From: Colwelliaceae bacterium
GTDB lineage: Bacteria; Pseudomonadota; Gammaproteobacteria; Enterobacterales; Alteromonadaceae
Length of the DNA: 48,916 nt
Direction: 5' to 3'
Assembly (NCBI GenBank): GCA_023954655.1
Contig: JAGSHH010000003.1
Location: 1-48,916 of the forward strand
A program made the position numbers and the translations under genes. Under the pieces are notes generated by a model. The model was not told where the DNA came from. It made no database searches and worked only from the letters and a program-made list of their open reading frames with translations. This document shows positions 1-8,671 of the stretch, in pieces. The number at the start of each line of letters is the position of its first letter. The first letter of the stretch is position 1.

Positions 1-345
1 GAAGGTGAATATTCTTTATTTTATTTCAATGGAAATTACAGTCACGCTATTTTAAAAACACCAAAAGATAATGATTTTCGTGTTCAAGAAGAACATGGTG
101 GACGCTTAACTACTATTGAGCCAGAGCCTATATTGGTCGAACATGCAAATCAATGTATGGCTGCTATTAGTAAACTCCATCAAATGCCATTATATGCCCG
201 TGTTGACTTTGTTCGTCATCAAAAAGGTTTTGCATTAATGGAAGCTGAGCTTATTGAGCCATCATTATATTTTAATATGGATGACGAATCACCATTGCGA
301 TTTGCTAAGGCTTTTGTTGAACGTATAAACAAACTTGCCCTTTAA
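1..345 (+). CDS. ATP-grasp domain protein, C-terminal fragment (truncated by window start)
   Basis: Frame 1 is open from base 1 (EGEYSLFYFNGNYSHAILKTPKDNDFRVQEEHGG...ARVDFVR...LMEAELIEPSLYF), resembling an ATP-grasp C-terminus. The ORF-track start at 133 is an artefact of truncation. Confidence 0.7.
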   Translation, partial: EGEYSLFYFNGNYSHAILKTPKDNDFRVQEEHGGRLTTIEPEPILVEHANQCMAAISKLHQMPLYARVDFVRHQKGFALMEAELIEPSLYFNMDDESPLRFAKAFVERINKLAL

Positions 346-365
346 CCAAAAGAAGAACCTGATAA

Positions 366-1181
366 ATGCCTGAGTTGCCAGAAGTTGAAGTATGTCGTTT
401 AGGCATTACCCCTCATATAATAAATCAAAAAGTTACGAATGTTGAAGTTCGTCATAAACAATTACGTTGGCCAATCCCTGATGAAGTACAAAGTATTGTG
501 GGCCACAACGTTTTATCGATAAAGCGTCGTTCAAAATATTTATTAATCGAATTCTCTCATGGTACTTTATTGATCCACTTAGGCATGTCTGGAACGATAA
601 GAGTTATTGATGCCAGCACACCTGTAGCTAAGCATGATCATTTTGATTTGGCTTTTGTCAATCAAAAGGCATTACGGTTAAACGACCCACGTCGTTTTGG
701 TGCGGTTCTATGGTTTGCAGAACATATTGATGAACAAGGAATTTTAGCTAAACTAGGTCCAGAGCCTTTAAGTGAGGATTTCTGTCACGGTTATTTATTT
801 CAAAAAGCTAACAATAGAAAAATGCCGATTAAAACTTTTTTAATGTCTAATCCTGTGGTGGTTGGAGTTGGTAACATTTATGCGAATGAAGCGTTATTTA
901 AAGCAGGAATTTTACCTAATGCTTTAGCCGGGAGTATTTCCGAAGAGCGCTTAAATTCATTAACAGATATTATTAAAAAAGTCCTCTCTGATGCTATTGA
1001 ACAGGGAGGTACAACGTTGAAAGATTTTACACAAGCGGATGGACGTCCAGGCTACTTTGCTCAAAAATTAAAGGTATATGGTCGGGCAGGAAAAAAATGT
1101 TTTGTTTGTCAGGAAGTATTGGAAGAAATTAGACAATCAAACCGCAGCTCTGTTTTTTGCCCTCAATGCCAAAGAGAATAA
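366..1181 (+). CDS. mutM: Formamidopyrimidine-DNA glycosylase
   Basis: N-terminal MPELPEVEV, NDPRRFG and a C-terminal CxxC...CxxC zinc finger (KKCFVCQ...FCPQCQRE). Confidence 0.97.
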   Translation: MPELPEVEVCRLGITPHIINQKVTNVEVRHKQLRWPIPDEVQSIVGHNVLSIKRRSKYLLIEFSHGTLLIHLGMSGTIRVIDASTPVAKHDHFDLAFVNQKALRLNDPRRFGAVLWFAEHIDEQGILAKLGPEPLSEDFCHGYLFQKANNRKMPIKTFLMSNPVVVGVGNIYANEALFKAGILPNALAGSISEERLNSLTDIIKKVLSDAIEQGGTTLKDFTQADGRPGYFAQKLKVYGRAGKKCFVCQEVLEEIRQSNRSSVFCPQCQRE

Positions 1182-1187
1182 TTTCCA

Positions 1188-1218
1188 TAGATCCTAAAAG
1201 CAATCTAAAACGTATATC
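1188..1218 (+). promoter_or_regulatory. Putative ECF (RpoE/ChrR-type) promoter upstream of MipA/OmpV gene
   Basis: TAGATCC-N16-CGTATATC; same spacing as the element upstream of rpoE. Confidence 0.55.
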
Positions 1219-1259
1219 ACAAAAATGATGTTAATTTGTTGCGGCTAAAATTAAAACTT

Positions 1260-2003
1260 ATGAGAAATATATCTATATTATGTATGACAATACTATTGCC
1301 TTTTTCTGCAATCGCGCAAAAGTCACTTGATACCACAGGATATTTATATGGTCTTGGTGTTAGTACAAACAAAGAAATTTATAAAGGCTATAACAGACGA
1401 ACGATACCTTTACCGATAATTGGTTACAAAGGTGAAAAGTTAAAAGTTTTTGGTCCTTTCATCAGTTACCAAGTATCACAGTTTTCCGACTTTAATTTCC
1501 TTATTCAAGTAGCACCTAGATTTCAGGGTTTTGACGACAGCGATAGTGATATTTTTGTAGGTATGAAAGATAGAAAGTTTTCTATGGACGTTGGTGCTGC
1601 ATTTAGTTATGAAGCCAATGAATGGAAAATAAATATTTCGTCAATGTTTGATGTTTTAAATCGTTCAAATGGTGTTGAACTTGTTACAGCACTTTCTCAT
1701 ACTTTTAGGTTCGGCCCCATATTTGTAGAACCTCGACTAACGTTAAGTTATTTAGACAGTAATCACGTTGATTATTATTATGGTGTTGATAAAGAGGAGG
1801 TAAATGAAAGCAGGTCTGAGTTTATTGGTTCAAGTGCCCTTAATACCGGCTTTGGTTTGTCTATTTCTACTCCAATTTTGTTTAATGGTTTTACTCAGCT
1901 GAATATACAGAGAACATGGTTTTCTGATGAAATAACTGACAGTCCTTTAGTTGAAGATCATAGTAATATTAATATTCGCCTTTTGTACACTCGAAAATTT
2001 TAG
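1260..2003 (+). CDS. MipA/OmpV family outer-membrane protein
   Basis: Signal peptide MRNISILCMTILLPFSAIAQ, then MipA/OmpV-like GYLYGLGVSTNKEIYKGYNRRTIPLPIIGYKG. ATG at 1260 preferred over the TTG at 1236. Confidence 0.75.
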   Translation: MRNISILCMTILLPFSAIAQKSLDTTGYLYGLGVSTNKEIYKGYNRRTIPLPIIGYKGEKLKVFGPFISYQVSQFSDFNFLIQVAPRFQGFDDSDSDIFVGMKDRKFSMDVGAAFSYEANEWKINISSMFDVLNRSNGVELVTALSHTFRFGPIFVEPRLTLSYLDSNHVDYYYGVDKEEVNESRSEFIGSSALNTGFGLSISTPILFNGFTQLNIQRTWFSDEITDSPLVEDHSNINIRLLYTRKF

Positions 2004-2011
2004 CTCCCATT

Positions 2012-2040
2012 TTAATCCAAATGACTGATTCATACGTATA
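2012..2040 (+). promoter_or_regulatory. Putative ECF promoter upstream of the DUF2878/chalcone isomerase-like/DUF3833 operon
   Basis: TTAATCC-N16-CGTATA, 16-nt spacing, ~30 nt before the ATG at 2072. Confidence 0.5.
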
Positions 2041-2071
2041 GATAATTAAACGTCTAATAGTTAATTGTAAT

Positions 2072-2563
2072 ATGCTGCTTAATTTGCTTGGATTTAACCT
2101 ATCTTGGTTTGGTTTGATTTTACTCGGGAATATTTTTATACCTTTGTCATTACTATGGCTAGGCTTACACCTTTATCTTTGCAAAGATTTGAAGAATGAA
2201 TTGAAATTAATTTTAACCATCGTGGTGATCGGTACATTAGTTGATACTACATTGCTATCATTAGATATTTTAATATTTCCGGAACACCATTCCATTCCAT
2301 TATGGTTGATTACCCTTTGGGCTTGTTTCGCTGCAACAGTCGCACATAGTCTACAATTTTTAGCGCAATCATCATTGCTTCAAGTAATTATAGGCTTTTT
2401 TATTCCACCATTAAGTTACCTTGGAGGAGCCTCTTTATCAGCTGTTGAATTGGGTTATAGCCACGTTACAACATATTTTATCTTAGCGTCAATTTGGTCT
2501 GTTTTAATGGTGTTGTTTTTTCATTTTAAAGAAATTCACTATGGTCAGGTCAAATATGGGTAA
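2072..2563 (+). CDS. DUF2878-like integral membrane protein
   Basis: Multi-TM protein with FNLSWFGLILLGN...GTLVDTTLL pattern; overlaps the next gene. Confidence 0.7.
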   Translation: MLLNLLGFNLSWFGLILLGNIFIPLSLLWLGLHLYLCKDLKNELKLILTIVVIGTLVDTTLLSLDILIFPEHHSIPLWLITLWACFAATVAHSLQFLAQSSLLQVIIGFFIPPLSYLGGASLSAVELGYSHVTTYFILASIWSVLMVLFFHFKEIHYGQVKYG

Positions 2564-3104
2564 TGTAATTTTAATATTCATAATGTTGATTAATTCAATA
2601 ATATCAGTAGCTGATGCAAGTAGTGAAGAGCTACTTGATTGCCACCTGTCAGATTATTGCAAGTTAGAATTTAAAGAAGTAGGTAGGGCAAAATTCTCAG
2701 TATTATTTTGGGATATATATAATAGTAGCTTGTATACCAAATCAGGCAATTATATACATCAGTATCCGCCAGAGTTGATACTCTTTAAAATAGAGTACTT
2801 AAAAGACATCACTTCAGATGATTTACTCAAACGTACCGTTCAGCAATGGCAGCATTTAGAAGTTCCTGAATCACAATATGCTCAATATCTTCCTAAATTA
2901 AAATCAATTTGGCCAAACATTTCAGTTGGTGACTCACTGACTCTGTTTGTAAAAAAGGGTGTGTCGATATTTTATTTTAATAACATGCAGGTTGGTGTCA
3001 TACATGAACATGAGTTTAGTAAATTGTTTTTAGATATTTGGCTATCTCCTAAAACGAGCCAAGAAAAATTACGAGAAAAATTACTAGGAGGTAATACATT
3101 ATGA
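2556..3104 (+). CDS. Chalcone isomerase-like domain protein, exported
   Basis: KEVGRAKFSVLFWDIYNSSLYTKSG...LILFKIEYLKDITSDDLLKRTVQQW fits bacterial chalcone isomerase-like proteins. ATG at 2556 gives the signal peptide MGNVILIFIMLINSIISVADA. Confidence 0.75.
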   Translation: MGNVILIFIMLINSIISVADASSEELLDCHLSDYCKLEFKEVGRAKFSVLFWDIYNSSLYTKSGNYIHQYPPELILFKIEYLKDITSDDLLKRTVQQWQHLEVPESQYAQYLPKLKSIWPNISVGDSLTLFVKKGVSIFYFNNMQVGVIHEHEFSKLFLDIWLSPKTSQEKLREKLLGGNTL

Positions 3105-3649
3105 TTTTGTTTCAACGGTTATTTTTAATGTCAATGTTGTTAATACTAGTAAGTTGTAGTGCTGATGTTTCAGAGTATAAAAGTACCAGCCCTAAGTTTG
3201 ATATTAAGACTTATTTTAGTGGAGAACTTATAGCATGGGGAATGGTTCAAGAACATTCGTCTAAGGTAACTAGACGTTTTTGTGTAGAACTAGAGGGTAC
3301 ATGGAAAGACAATGAAGGAACACTTGAAGAAGTTTTTTATTTTCAAGATGGTGAAATTAGTTATCGAACATGGCATCTAACTAAGTTACCTAATGATGAA
3401 TATATTGGTGGTGCTGAAGATGTTCCGGGGGTGGCCAAAGGAAAACAAATGGGATTTGCTTTCCATTGGCAATATCAGTTATTAGTACCTATTGATGGTG
3501 ATACTTATACTTTTGATATGGATGATTGGATGTATCAGCTTGATGAATATAGAGTGTTCAATAAAACTACGATGTCTAAGTTAGGTTTTGATGTGGCAAA
3601 AATCACCCTGTTTTTTGATAAATCTCATTCCAGAAAATCATGCCGATAA
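3101..3649 (+). CDS. DUF3833-like lipoprotein
   Basis: Lipobox LILVSC; DIKTYFSGELIAWGMVQEHSSKVTRRF... pattern; ATGA-type overlap with previous gene. Confidence 0.75.
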   Translation: MILFQRLFLMSMLLILVSCSADVSEYKSTSPKFDIKTYFSGELIAWGMVQEHSSKVTRRFCVELEGTWKDNEGTLEEVFYFQDGEISYRTWHLTKLPNDEYIGGAEDVPGVAKGKQMGFAFHWQYQLLVPIDGDTYTFDMDDWMYQLDEYRVFNKTTMSKLGFDVAKITLFFDKSHSRKSCR

Positions 3650-3671
3650 TATTTTTTTAGTAGCTCAAAAT

Positions 3672-4595
3672 TCAGTTGAGACTATTAGAAGAAGGCTCTT
3701 TATTAAGTAAATTTTTTAAGGCGTTATCAATAGTGGGATATTTAAAATTAAAACCGCTATTGATGAGTTTACGTGGCACAACATTTTGACCAAATAGCAA
3801 TAAGTCAGCCATTTCACCAAAAACAATTTTTAAAAGTACTGCTGGCGTTGTAAAAAAGAAGGGGCGTTGGAGTACTTTTGCTAAATTTTGAGAAAAATCT
3901 GCGTTTGTAACTGGATTATTGGCTGTGATGTTGATTGCACCTTTTATTGATGGTGTATCTTTTATATGTAAAATTGCAGAAATCATGTCATCAATGTGTA
4001 TCCACGACATAATTTGTTGACCGTTGCATATTTTTCCGCCTAAGCCCAGTTTAAAAGGTAAAAGCATTTTCGCGAGTGCACCTGATTCAGGATCAAGCAC
4101 AATACCTGTTCTTAAAATTACAACACGCGTCACATCTGATTTCGCTTCTAACGCTAGCGCTTCCCACCTTGAACATACTTCATGAGTAAATTCTTGATGG
4201 TATTGTGTGAATGATTCATCTATTGGAGTGTCAGCTTGTCTACCATAAATGCCAATAGCGCTGCCTGAAATGAATAAACTTGGTGGGTTTTTAGCTAGAT
4301 TTATTAACTCTGCTAGTTTCTTGGTAATATCCCATCGACTTTGGCAAATTTTCTTTTTTTGACTATCAGTCCACCGCCTATCTGCAATAGGTTCACCAGC
4401 TAGATTAATTATCGTATTCTGATTTTCAATATCATCAATTGATAAATGTTCAATAAGCTTAATATTTGAACCTAATAGTTTTTTAGCCTTATATTTATTT
4501 CTTGTTAAAACTGTAATCCTATTCCCTTCATTGGCTAAAGCTGTGATTAAGTTGTGTCCTATAAGACCTGTACCTCCGCTAATTAAGTAATTCAT
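3672..4595 (-). CDS. TIGR01777/YfcH-like NAD-dependent epimerase (SDR)
   Basis: MNYLISGGTGLIGHNL Rossmann motif; NLAGEPIADRRWT and SGSAIGIYG are typical of the YfcH group. Confidence 0.85.
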   Translation of the reverse strand: MNYLISGGTGLIGHNLITALANEGNRITVLTRNKYKAKKLLGSNIKLIEHLSIDDIENQNTIINLAGEPIADRRWTDSQKKKICQSRWDITKKLAELINLAKNPPSLFISGSAIGIYGRQADTPIDESFTQYHQEFTHEVCSRWEALALEAKSDVTRVVILRTGIVLDPESGALAKMLLPFKLGLGGKICNGQQIMSWIHIDDMISAILHIKDTPSIKGAINITANNPVTNADFSQNLAKVLQRPFFFTTPAVLLKIVFGEMADLLLFGQNVVPRKLINSGFNFKYPTIDNALKNLLNKEPSSNSLN

Positions 4596-4626
4596 ATCAC
4601 GCCTCCCATGTTAACCAATACATTCA

Positions 4627-4654
4627 ATACGAGTAACTAAACACCTTAGATCAC
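4627..4654 (-). promoter_or_regulatory. Putative ECF promoter for the YfcH-like gene
   Basis: Minus strand GTGATCT-N16-CGTATT; exact 16-nt spacing. Confidence 0.65.
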
Positions 4655-4688
4655 TTAAATAATTTAATTATTTATTTTGAAAGTTTTT

Positions 4689-4719
4689 GTGATCTTAATG
4701 ATTTTATCCAGCGTAAATA
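4689..4719 (+). promoter_or_regulatory. Putative ECF promoter for the fasciclin gene
   Basis: GTGATCT-N16-CGTAAATA, with AGG-type Shine-Dalgarno and ATG at 4749 downstream. Confidence 0.65.
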
Positions 4720-4748
4720 TCCTCAATCATACAAACGAGGATAGAAAA

Positions 4749-6590
4749 ATGAATAATATAAAATCTATATTCATTATCGTTACAAGCATATTTTTACTAC
4801 AAGCATGCAATAGCGATGACAAAAGCAATACTACACCTGATAATCCCATGACACTCGAACCTGTAAGTCATACATCTATTGTAGACGCAGCAGTCTCTGA
4901 TGGAAACTTTACTACATTAGTAGCAGCTTTACAGGCAACCGGCTTAGATGCAACATTAGATAATATTGCGAATACTTATACAGTATTTGCGCCAACTGAT
5001 GACGCATTTGCATTATTAGGTCAAGAAACTATTGATGCCTTATTGGCAGATACCGATACATTGTCTGATATTCTTACATACCATGTAATTGGAAGTGAAG
5101 TTGATGCAGCTACTGCAATTAGCCTTGCAGGTACAACTGTTGAAATGGTTAATGGAGATTCAATTGGTTTGTCGCTTGATGGTGATAATCTACTGATAAA
5201 TACTGTAACGGTGACAACTGCTGATATCCAAACAGATAACGGAATCATTCATGTGATCGATGCGGTTCTGCTTCCACCAGCTGATATGATTGAGCCGACA
5301 ATGAATATTGTTGAAACAGCTGTTGCAAATGGAAGCTTCACAACTCTAGTTGCTGCATTACAAGCGACAGATCTAGATATGGTGCTTGCCGATGAAAGCT
5401 CGTCTTTCACCGTATTTGCTCCTACCGACGATGCTTTTTCACTTATTGGTGAAGAAACAATCACGATGTTATTGGCTGACACGGATTTACTATCAAGTAT
5501 TTTATTGCAACACGTTATTATTGGAAGTGCTGTTGATTCTGTCACCGCATATTCTCTTAATGGAGCTATGGTGGAAACAGCTTCAATGGCTGAAATTTCA
5601 TTAAGCATAAACACAGCAACAGATATGTTGACCTTTGGTGGTGCAAATATAGTAATGAAAGATATTTACACAACTAACGGAATTATTCATGTTATCGATG
5701 CTGTCATTGTTGGTGATGTAGAACTACCAGCTCCTCCTATGAGTTTAGTTGACGTAGCTAGTGCAAATGGTAGCTTTACAACATTAGTCGCGGCTCTTGA
5801 ATCAACAGGTTTAGACGTTACATTAGCTGATTTAGATAGTAACTATACAGTATTTGCACCTACCGACGATGCTTTTGCTAAATTGCCTGCAGGTACTCTA
5901 GAAAGCTTAACTGCTGAGCAACTAACTAATATTTTGTTGTATCACGTTTTACCAGGAAAAGTGATGGCTGACGGCGCTATTTCGGTGGCCCAATCTGATA
6001 GCAATATGATCGAAGTTGCTAATGGCGACATGGTGTCTCTTTCTTTTGCTAACTCAACATTGTTTATAAATGGTGCCAAAGTGAGTACAGCTGATGTAAT
6101 GGCAGAAAATGGGGTTATTCATGTTATCGATAATGTCATTTTACCTCCTACCATGATGGAAACACCAACTCAAAATATCGTTGATGTAGCACTTGCAGAT
6201 CCAGACAATTTCTCTACTTTAGTAACAGCATTAACAGCGGCAGATTTAGTGACAACTTTAGCTGATGAAGATGCAACATTCACAGTTTTCGCACCAACAA
6301 ACGCAGCTTTTGATGCTGTTGACCCAGATGCATTGTCTGCGCTTTTGGCTGATACAGATATGCTTACTAATGTTTTATTAACTCATGTAGTAGGGGGAAC
6401 CGCAATTAGCGCTTTAGATGCTTATGCAGCTAATGGAAAAATGCTAACTACAGCTTCTGGTAAAATGATTAATGTAATGGTTGATGAAGATACGGGCTTA
6501 TTAATTATTGGTGGTGCTAATGTCATTATTTCAGATATTTATACAACCAATGGTGTTATTCATGTTATTGACACCGTAATTTTAGAGTGA
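4749..6590 (+). CDS. Lipoprotein with four fasciclin (FAS1) domains
   Basis: Signal/lipobox MNNIKSIFIIVTSIFLLQAC; four repeats of FTTLVAAL...YTVFAPTDDAF...NGIIHVIDAVL. The ORF-track start at 4677 lies inside the putative promoter region, so ATG 4749 is preferred. Confidence 0.92.
   Translation: MNNIKSIFIIVTSIFLLQACNSDDKSNTTPDNPMTLEPVSHTSIVDAAVSDGNFTTLVAALQATGLDATLDNIANTYTVFAPTDDAFALLGQETIDALLADTDTLSDILTYHVIGSEVDAATAISLAGTTVEMVNGDSIGLSLDGDNLLINTVTVTTADIQTDNGIIHVIDAVLLPPADMIEPTMNIVETAVANGSFTTLVAALQATDLDMVLADESSSFTVFAPTDDAFSLIGEETITMLLADTDLLSSILLQHVIIGSAVDSVTAYSLNGAMVETASMAEISLSINTATDMLTFGGANIVMKDIYTTNGIIHVIDAVIVGDVELPAPPMSLVDVASANGSFTTLVAALESTGLDVTLADLDSNYTVFAPTDDAFAKLPAGTLESLTAEQLTNILLYHVLPGKVMADGAISVAQSDSNMIEVANGDMVSLSFANSTLFINGAKVSTADVMAENGVIHVIDNVILPPTMMETPTQNIVDVALADPDNFSTLVTALTAADLVTTLADEDATFTVFAPTNAAFDAVDPDALSALLADTDMLTNVLLTHVVGGTAISALDAYAANGKMLTTASGKMINVMVDEDTGLLIIGGANVIISDIYTTNGVIHVIDTVILE
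4860..6590 (+). repeat. Four tandem FAS1-domain coding repeats (~430 bp each)
   Basis: Approximate units 4860-5280, 5281-5715, 5716-6150 and 6151-6590, each ending in a HVID-V motif. Confidence 0.85.
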
Positions 6591-6638
6591 TGTAGGCTAC
6601 TTTACCCAAAATGCTTTTTTAGTTTGTCGTACTTTATA

Positions 6639-6660
6639 GCCCCAACCCGGGGCTTTTTTT
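6639..6660 (+). terminator. Rho-independent terminator after fasciclin gene
   Basis: GCCCC-AACCC-GGGGC followed by TTTTTTT. Confidence 0.85.
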
Positions 6661-6668
6661 ATATTTAA

Positions 6669-6698
6669 TTGATCAAATAATCAAGTTATTACGTATGG
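6669..6698 (+). promoter_or_regulatory. Putative ECF promoter upstream of LON-domain gene
   Basis: TTGATCA-N16-CGTATGG; exact 16-nt spacing. Confidence 0.5.
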
Positions 6699-6704
6699 AC
6701 TATT

Positions 6705-7286
6705 ATGAAAAAATTAAACTTAAATACAGAAATAATATTACCAATCTTACCCGTTCCCGTTTTTCTGTTGTCAAAAGGTATCGTACGGTTACGAATATTT
6801 GAACCTCGCTATTTGAAAATGGTTAAAATAGCGACGAAAGGAACTGGGTTTGTTATCTGGGGCAATTCAACTGAGTCACCATTGCCTAATATTCATTGGG
6901 GAAGTTGGGTTGAAATAATTAACTTTAATCATGGAAAAGATAACATCTTAGAGATTGATGTTAAATGTAAAGCCTTAGTTGGATTGAATGGTTTTAACCG
7001 TGATCAAGATGATTTACTTTTTGCCAAAATCACACCAATACATCACTGGTCTGAAAAACCCAATAAATTTATAACCGATGAAAATTCATCTTTATTAGCT
7101 AAAGCTATAGAAGACGACATATTATTAAATGAACTTTATTGTGACAAACAAATGAACGACATAAATTGGGTTATTGCAAGATGGCTGGAGTTATTACCTA
7201 TCAGCATGGAAATTAAGAGTACTTTTGTTTTCACCGGTAAATTAAATGACGCCAAAAACTTTGTTGAATCTATTATTTTAAATTAA
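6705..7286 (+). CDS. LON peptidase substrate-binding (N-terminal) domain protein
   Basis: LPILPVPVFLLSKGIVRLRIFEPRYLKMV motif; no AAA or protease domain. Confidence 0.8.
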   Translation: MKKLNLNTEIILPILPVPVFLLSKGIVRLRIFEPRYLKMVKIATKGTGFVIWGNSTESPLPNIHWGSWVEIINFNHGKDNILEIDVKCKALVGLNGFNRDQDDLLFAKITPIHHWSEKPNKFITDENSSLLAKAIEDDILLNELYCDKQMNDINWVIARWLELLPISMEIKSTFVFTGKLNDAKNFVESIILN

Positions 7287-7297
7287 TTTTAATAAAT

Positions 7298-7328
7298 GTG
7301 ATCCTTTCTTAAAATTCACCCGTATTAC
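7298..7328 (+). promoter_or_regulatory. Putative autoregulated ECF promoter of rpoE-chrR operon
   Basis: GTGATCC-N16-CGTATTAC; reference element for the other matches. Confidence 0.7.
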
Positions 7329-7364
7329 ATTTTATGTTTAACAACGAACTGGGTGATATAAGTA

Positions 7365-7982
7365 ATGCAAACTAACTTGCTTAGTAGAGTGACTAGTGAT
7401 AAACCTATTCATATGTCAGAAAAAATTAATCACCCACAACTTTGTGCTTGGCTTAGTGCAGTCGCTAATACTCGAGATAAAGTATCGTTTACCCACTTGT
7501 TCAAATTTTTTGGGCCCAAAATCCAATCGATAGCTCGTGGAAAATTCCCCAATGAAGCTCAAGCTAATGAAGTAGTTCAAGAAACAATGAGTAATGTTTG
7601 GAGGAAAGCACATTTATTTGATAAAGATAAAGGGGCTGCTACAACATGGGTTTATACAGTCATGCGTAACGTAACTTTCGATATGTTGCGTAAAATAAAA
7701 GGCAATAAGGAAGATAACCTCAGTGATGATATTTGGCCATTAGCTGAGAGTATGGTTTGCGAAAGTGAGTCATTCGATGATCATTTAGAGAATAAACAAC
7801 TACTTTCTGTGCTTGAACAACTGCCAGAAGCACAACAAGCAGTAGTTAAAGGGTTTTACTTTATGGAAATGTCTCAAGAACAACTTGCCGTTCATCTAAA
7901 TTTACCGCTAGGTACAATAAAATCTCGTTTACGTTTGGCCTTAAGTAAACTCAAAGTGCAGTTAGGAGAAGATAATGATTAA
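7365..7982 (+). CDS. rpoE: ECF RNA polymerase sigma factor (RpoE/ChrR-partner type)
   Basis: Sigma region 2 (NEVVQETMSNVWRKAHLFDKDKGAATTWVYTVMRNVTFDMLR) and region 4 (LPEAQQAVVKGFYFMEMSQEQLAVHLNLPLGTIKSRLRLALSKL); overlaps chrR. Start may be Met17 at 7413. Confidence 0.92.
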   Translation: MQTNLLSRVTSDKPIHMSEKINHPQLCAWLSAVANTRDKVSFTHLFKFFGPKIQSIARGKFPNEAQANEVVQETMSNVWRKAHLFDKDKGAATTWVYTVMRNVTFDMLRKIKGNKEDNLSDDIWPLAESMVCESESFDDHLENKQLLSVLEQLPEAQQAVVKGFYFMEMSQEQLAVHLNLPLGTIKSRLRLALSKLKVQLGEDND

Positions 7983-8649
7983 ACATCACCCCAAATTCGA
8001 ACTTTTACAATCTTTTGTTGATGGTGATTTACCTGCTTCTTTATCTGCGGCTGTGGCAATTCATGCAGACATGTGTGCGCAATGTCAAAAGAAAATAGCA
8101 CTACTTACAGATCAAATAGCAGAAACCAGTTTTGAAGAAAACTTTCTTGATAGGTTTATTGTTGACGATGAGGCTGTAGATACTATCGACTTTGATAAAA
8201 TGATAGAGGGGATAACTGAGTCCTCTGACATAGACATAAGCGAAACCAAAGTAAAAAAATCTATAGAGTTTGCCAATAAGACTTATAACTTACCGACTGT
8301 TTTAAATAACATAATCTTAGGTAAAACAGCACATATTGGAAAACTTTCTCGTACTCGATTAGAGCTACAAGAAGATGAAATACATACCAGCTTATTACAT
8401 ATTGAGCCCGGAGGAGGAGTACCTCAGCATACACATAAAGGATTTGAATTAACTTTATTGTTAGATGGCTCTTTTCATGATGAACATGGTGAATACGTTA
8501 AGGGTGATTTCATCATGCTTGACGGTTCACATACACACAATCCCATTTCTGCTGAGGGGTGTCTGTGTTACACCGTTGCAAACGATGCATTGCACTTCAC
8601 GCAAGGCATCAACAAATTACTAAACCCTATTGGTGCTTTTATTTACTAA
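7975..8649 (+). CDS. chrR: ChrR-family zinc-binding anti-sigma factor with cupin domain
   Basis: N-terminal HxxxCxxC (HADMCAQC) anti-sigma domain plus C-terminal cupin (PQHTHKGFELTLLLDGSFHDEHGEYVKGDF); adjacent to ECF sigma. Confidence 0.92.
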   Translation: MIKHHPKFELLQSFVDGDLPASLSAAVAIHADMCAQCQKKIALLTDQIAETSFEENFLDRFIVDDEAVDTIDFDKMIEGITESSDIDISETKVKKSIEFANKTYNLPTVLNNIILGKTAHIGKLSRTRLELQEDEIHTSLLHIEPGGGVPQHTHKGFELTLLLDGSFHDEHGEYVKGDFIMLDGSHTHNPISAEGCLCYTVANDALHFTQGINKLLNPIGAFIY

Positions 8650-8671
8650 CCTGCCTTTCGGCTAAGGTATA

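Noticed and set aside
133-345. 70-aa ORF called as a complete gene
   Set aside because: The reading frame is open to the window edge and continues an ATP-grasp-like protein; it is a truncation artefact.
588-612. TTGATCC box inside mutM as an ECF promoter
   Set aside because: No CGTA at the 16-nt spacing (offset AACGATAA) and it is intragenic.
2029-2042. TTCATACGTATAGA resembling the starch-locus TACGTA operator
   Set aside because: It lacks the GAATAC/GTATGC half-sites, is far from alpha-glucan genes, and CGTATA is better explained as the -10 of an ECF promoter with correct 16-nt spacing.
5021-5614. Antisense ORFs opposite the fasciclin gene
   Set aside because: They are shadow frames of the repetitive FAS1 coding sequence with no recognisable domains or ribosome-binding sites.
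4860-6590. FAS1 repeats considered as a possible CRISPR or satellite array
   Set aside because: Units are ~430 bp, divergent and coding; they are tandem protein domains.
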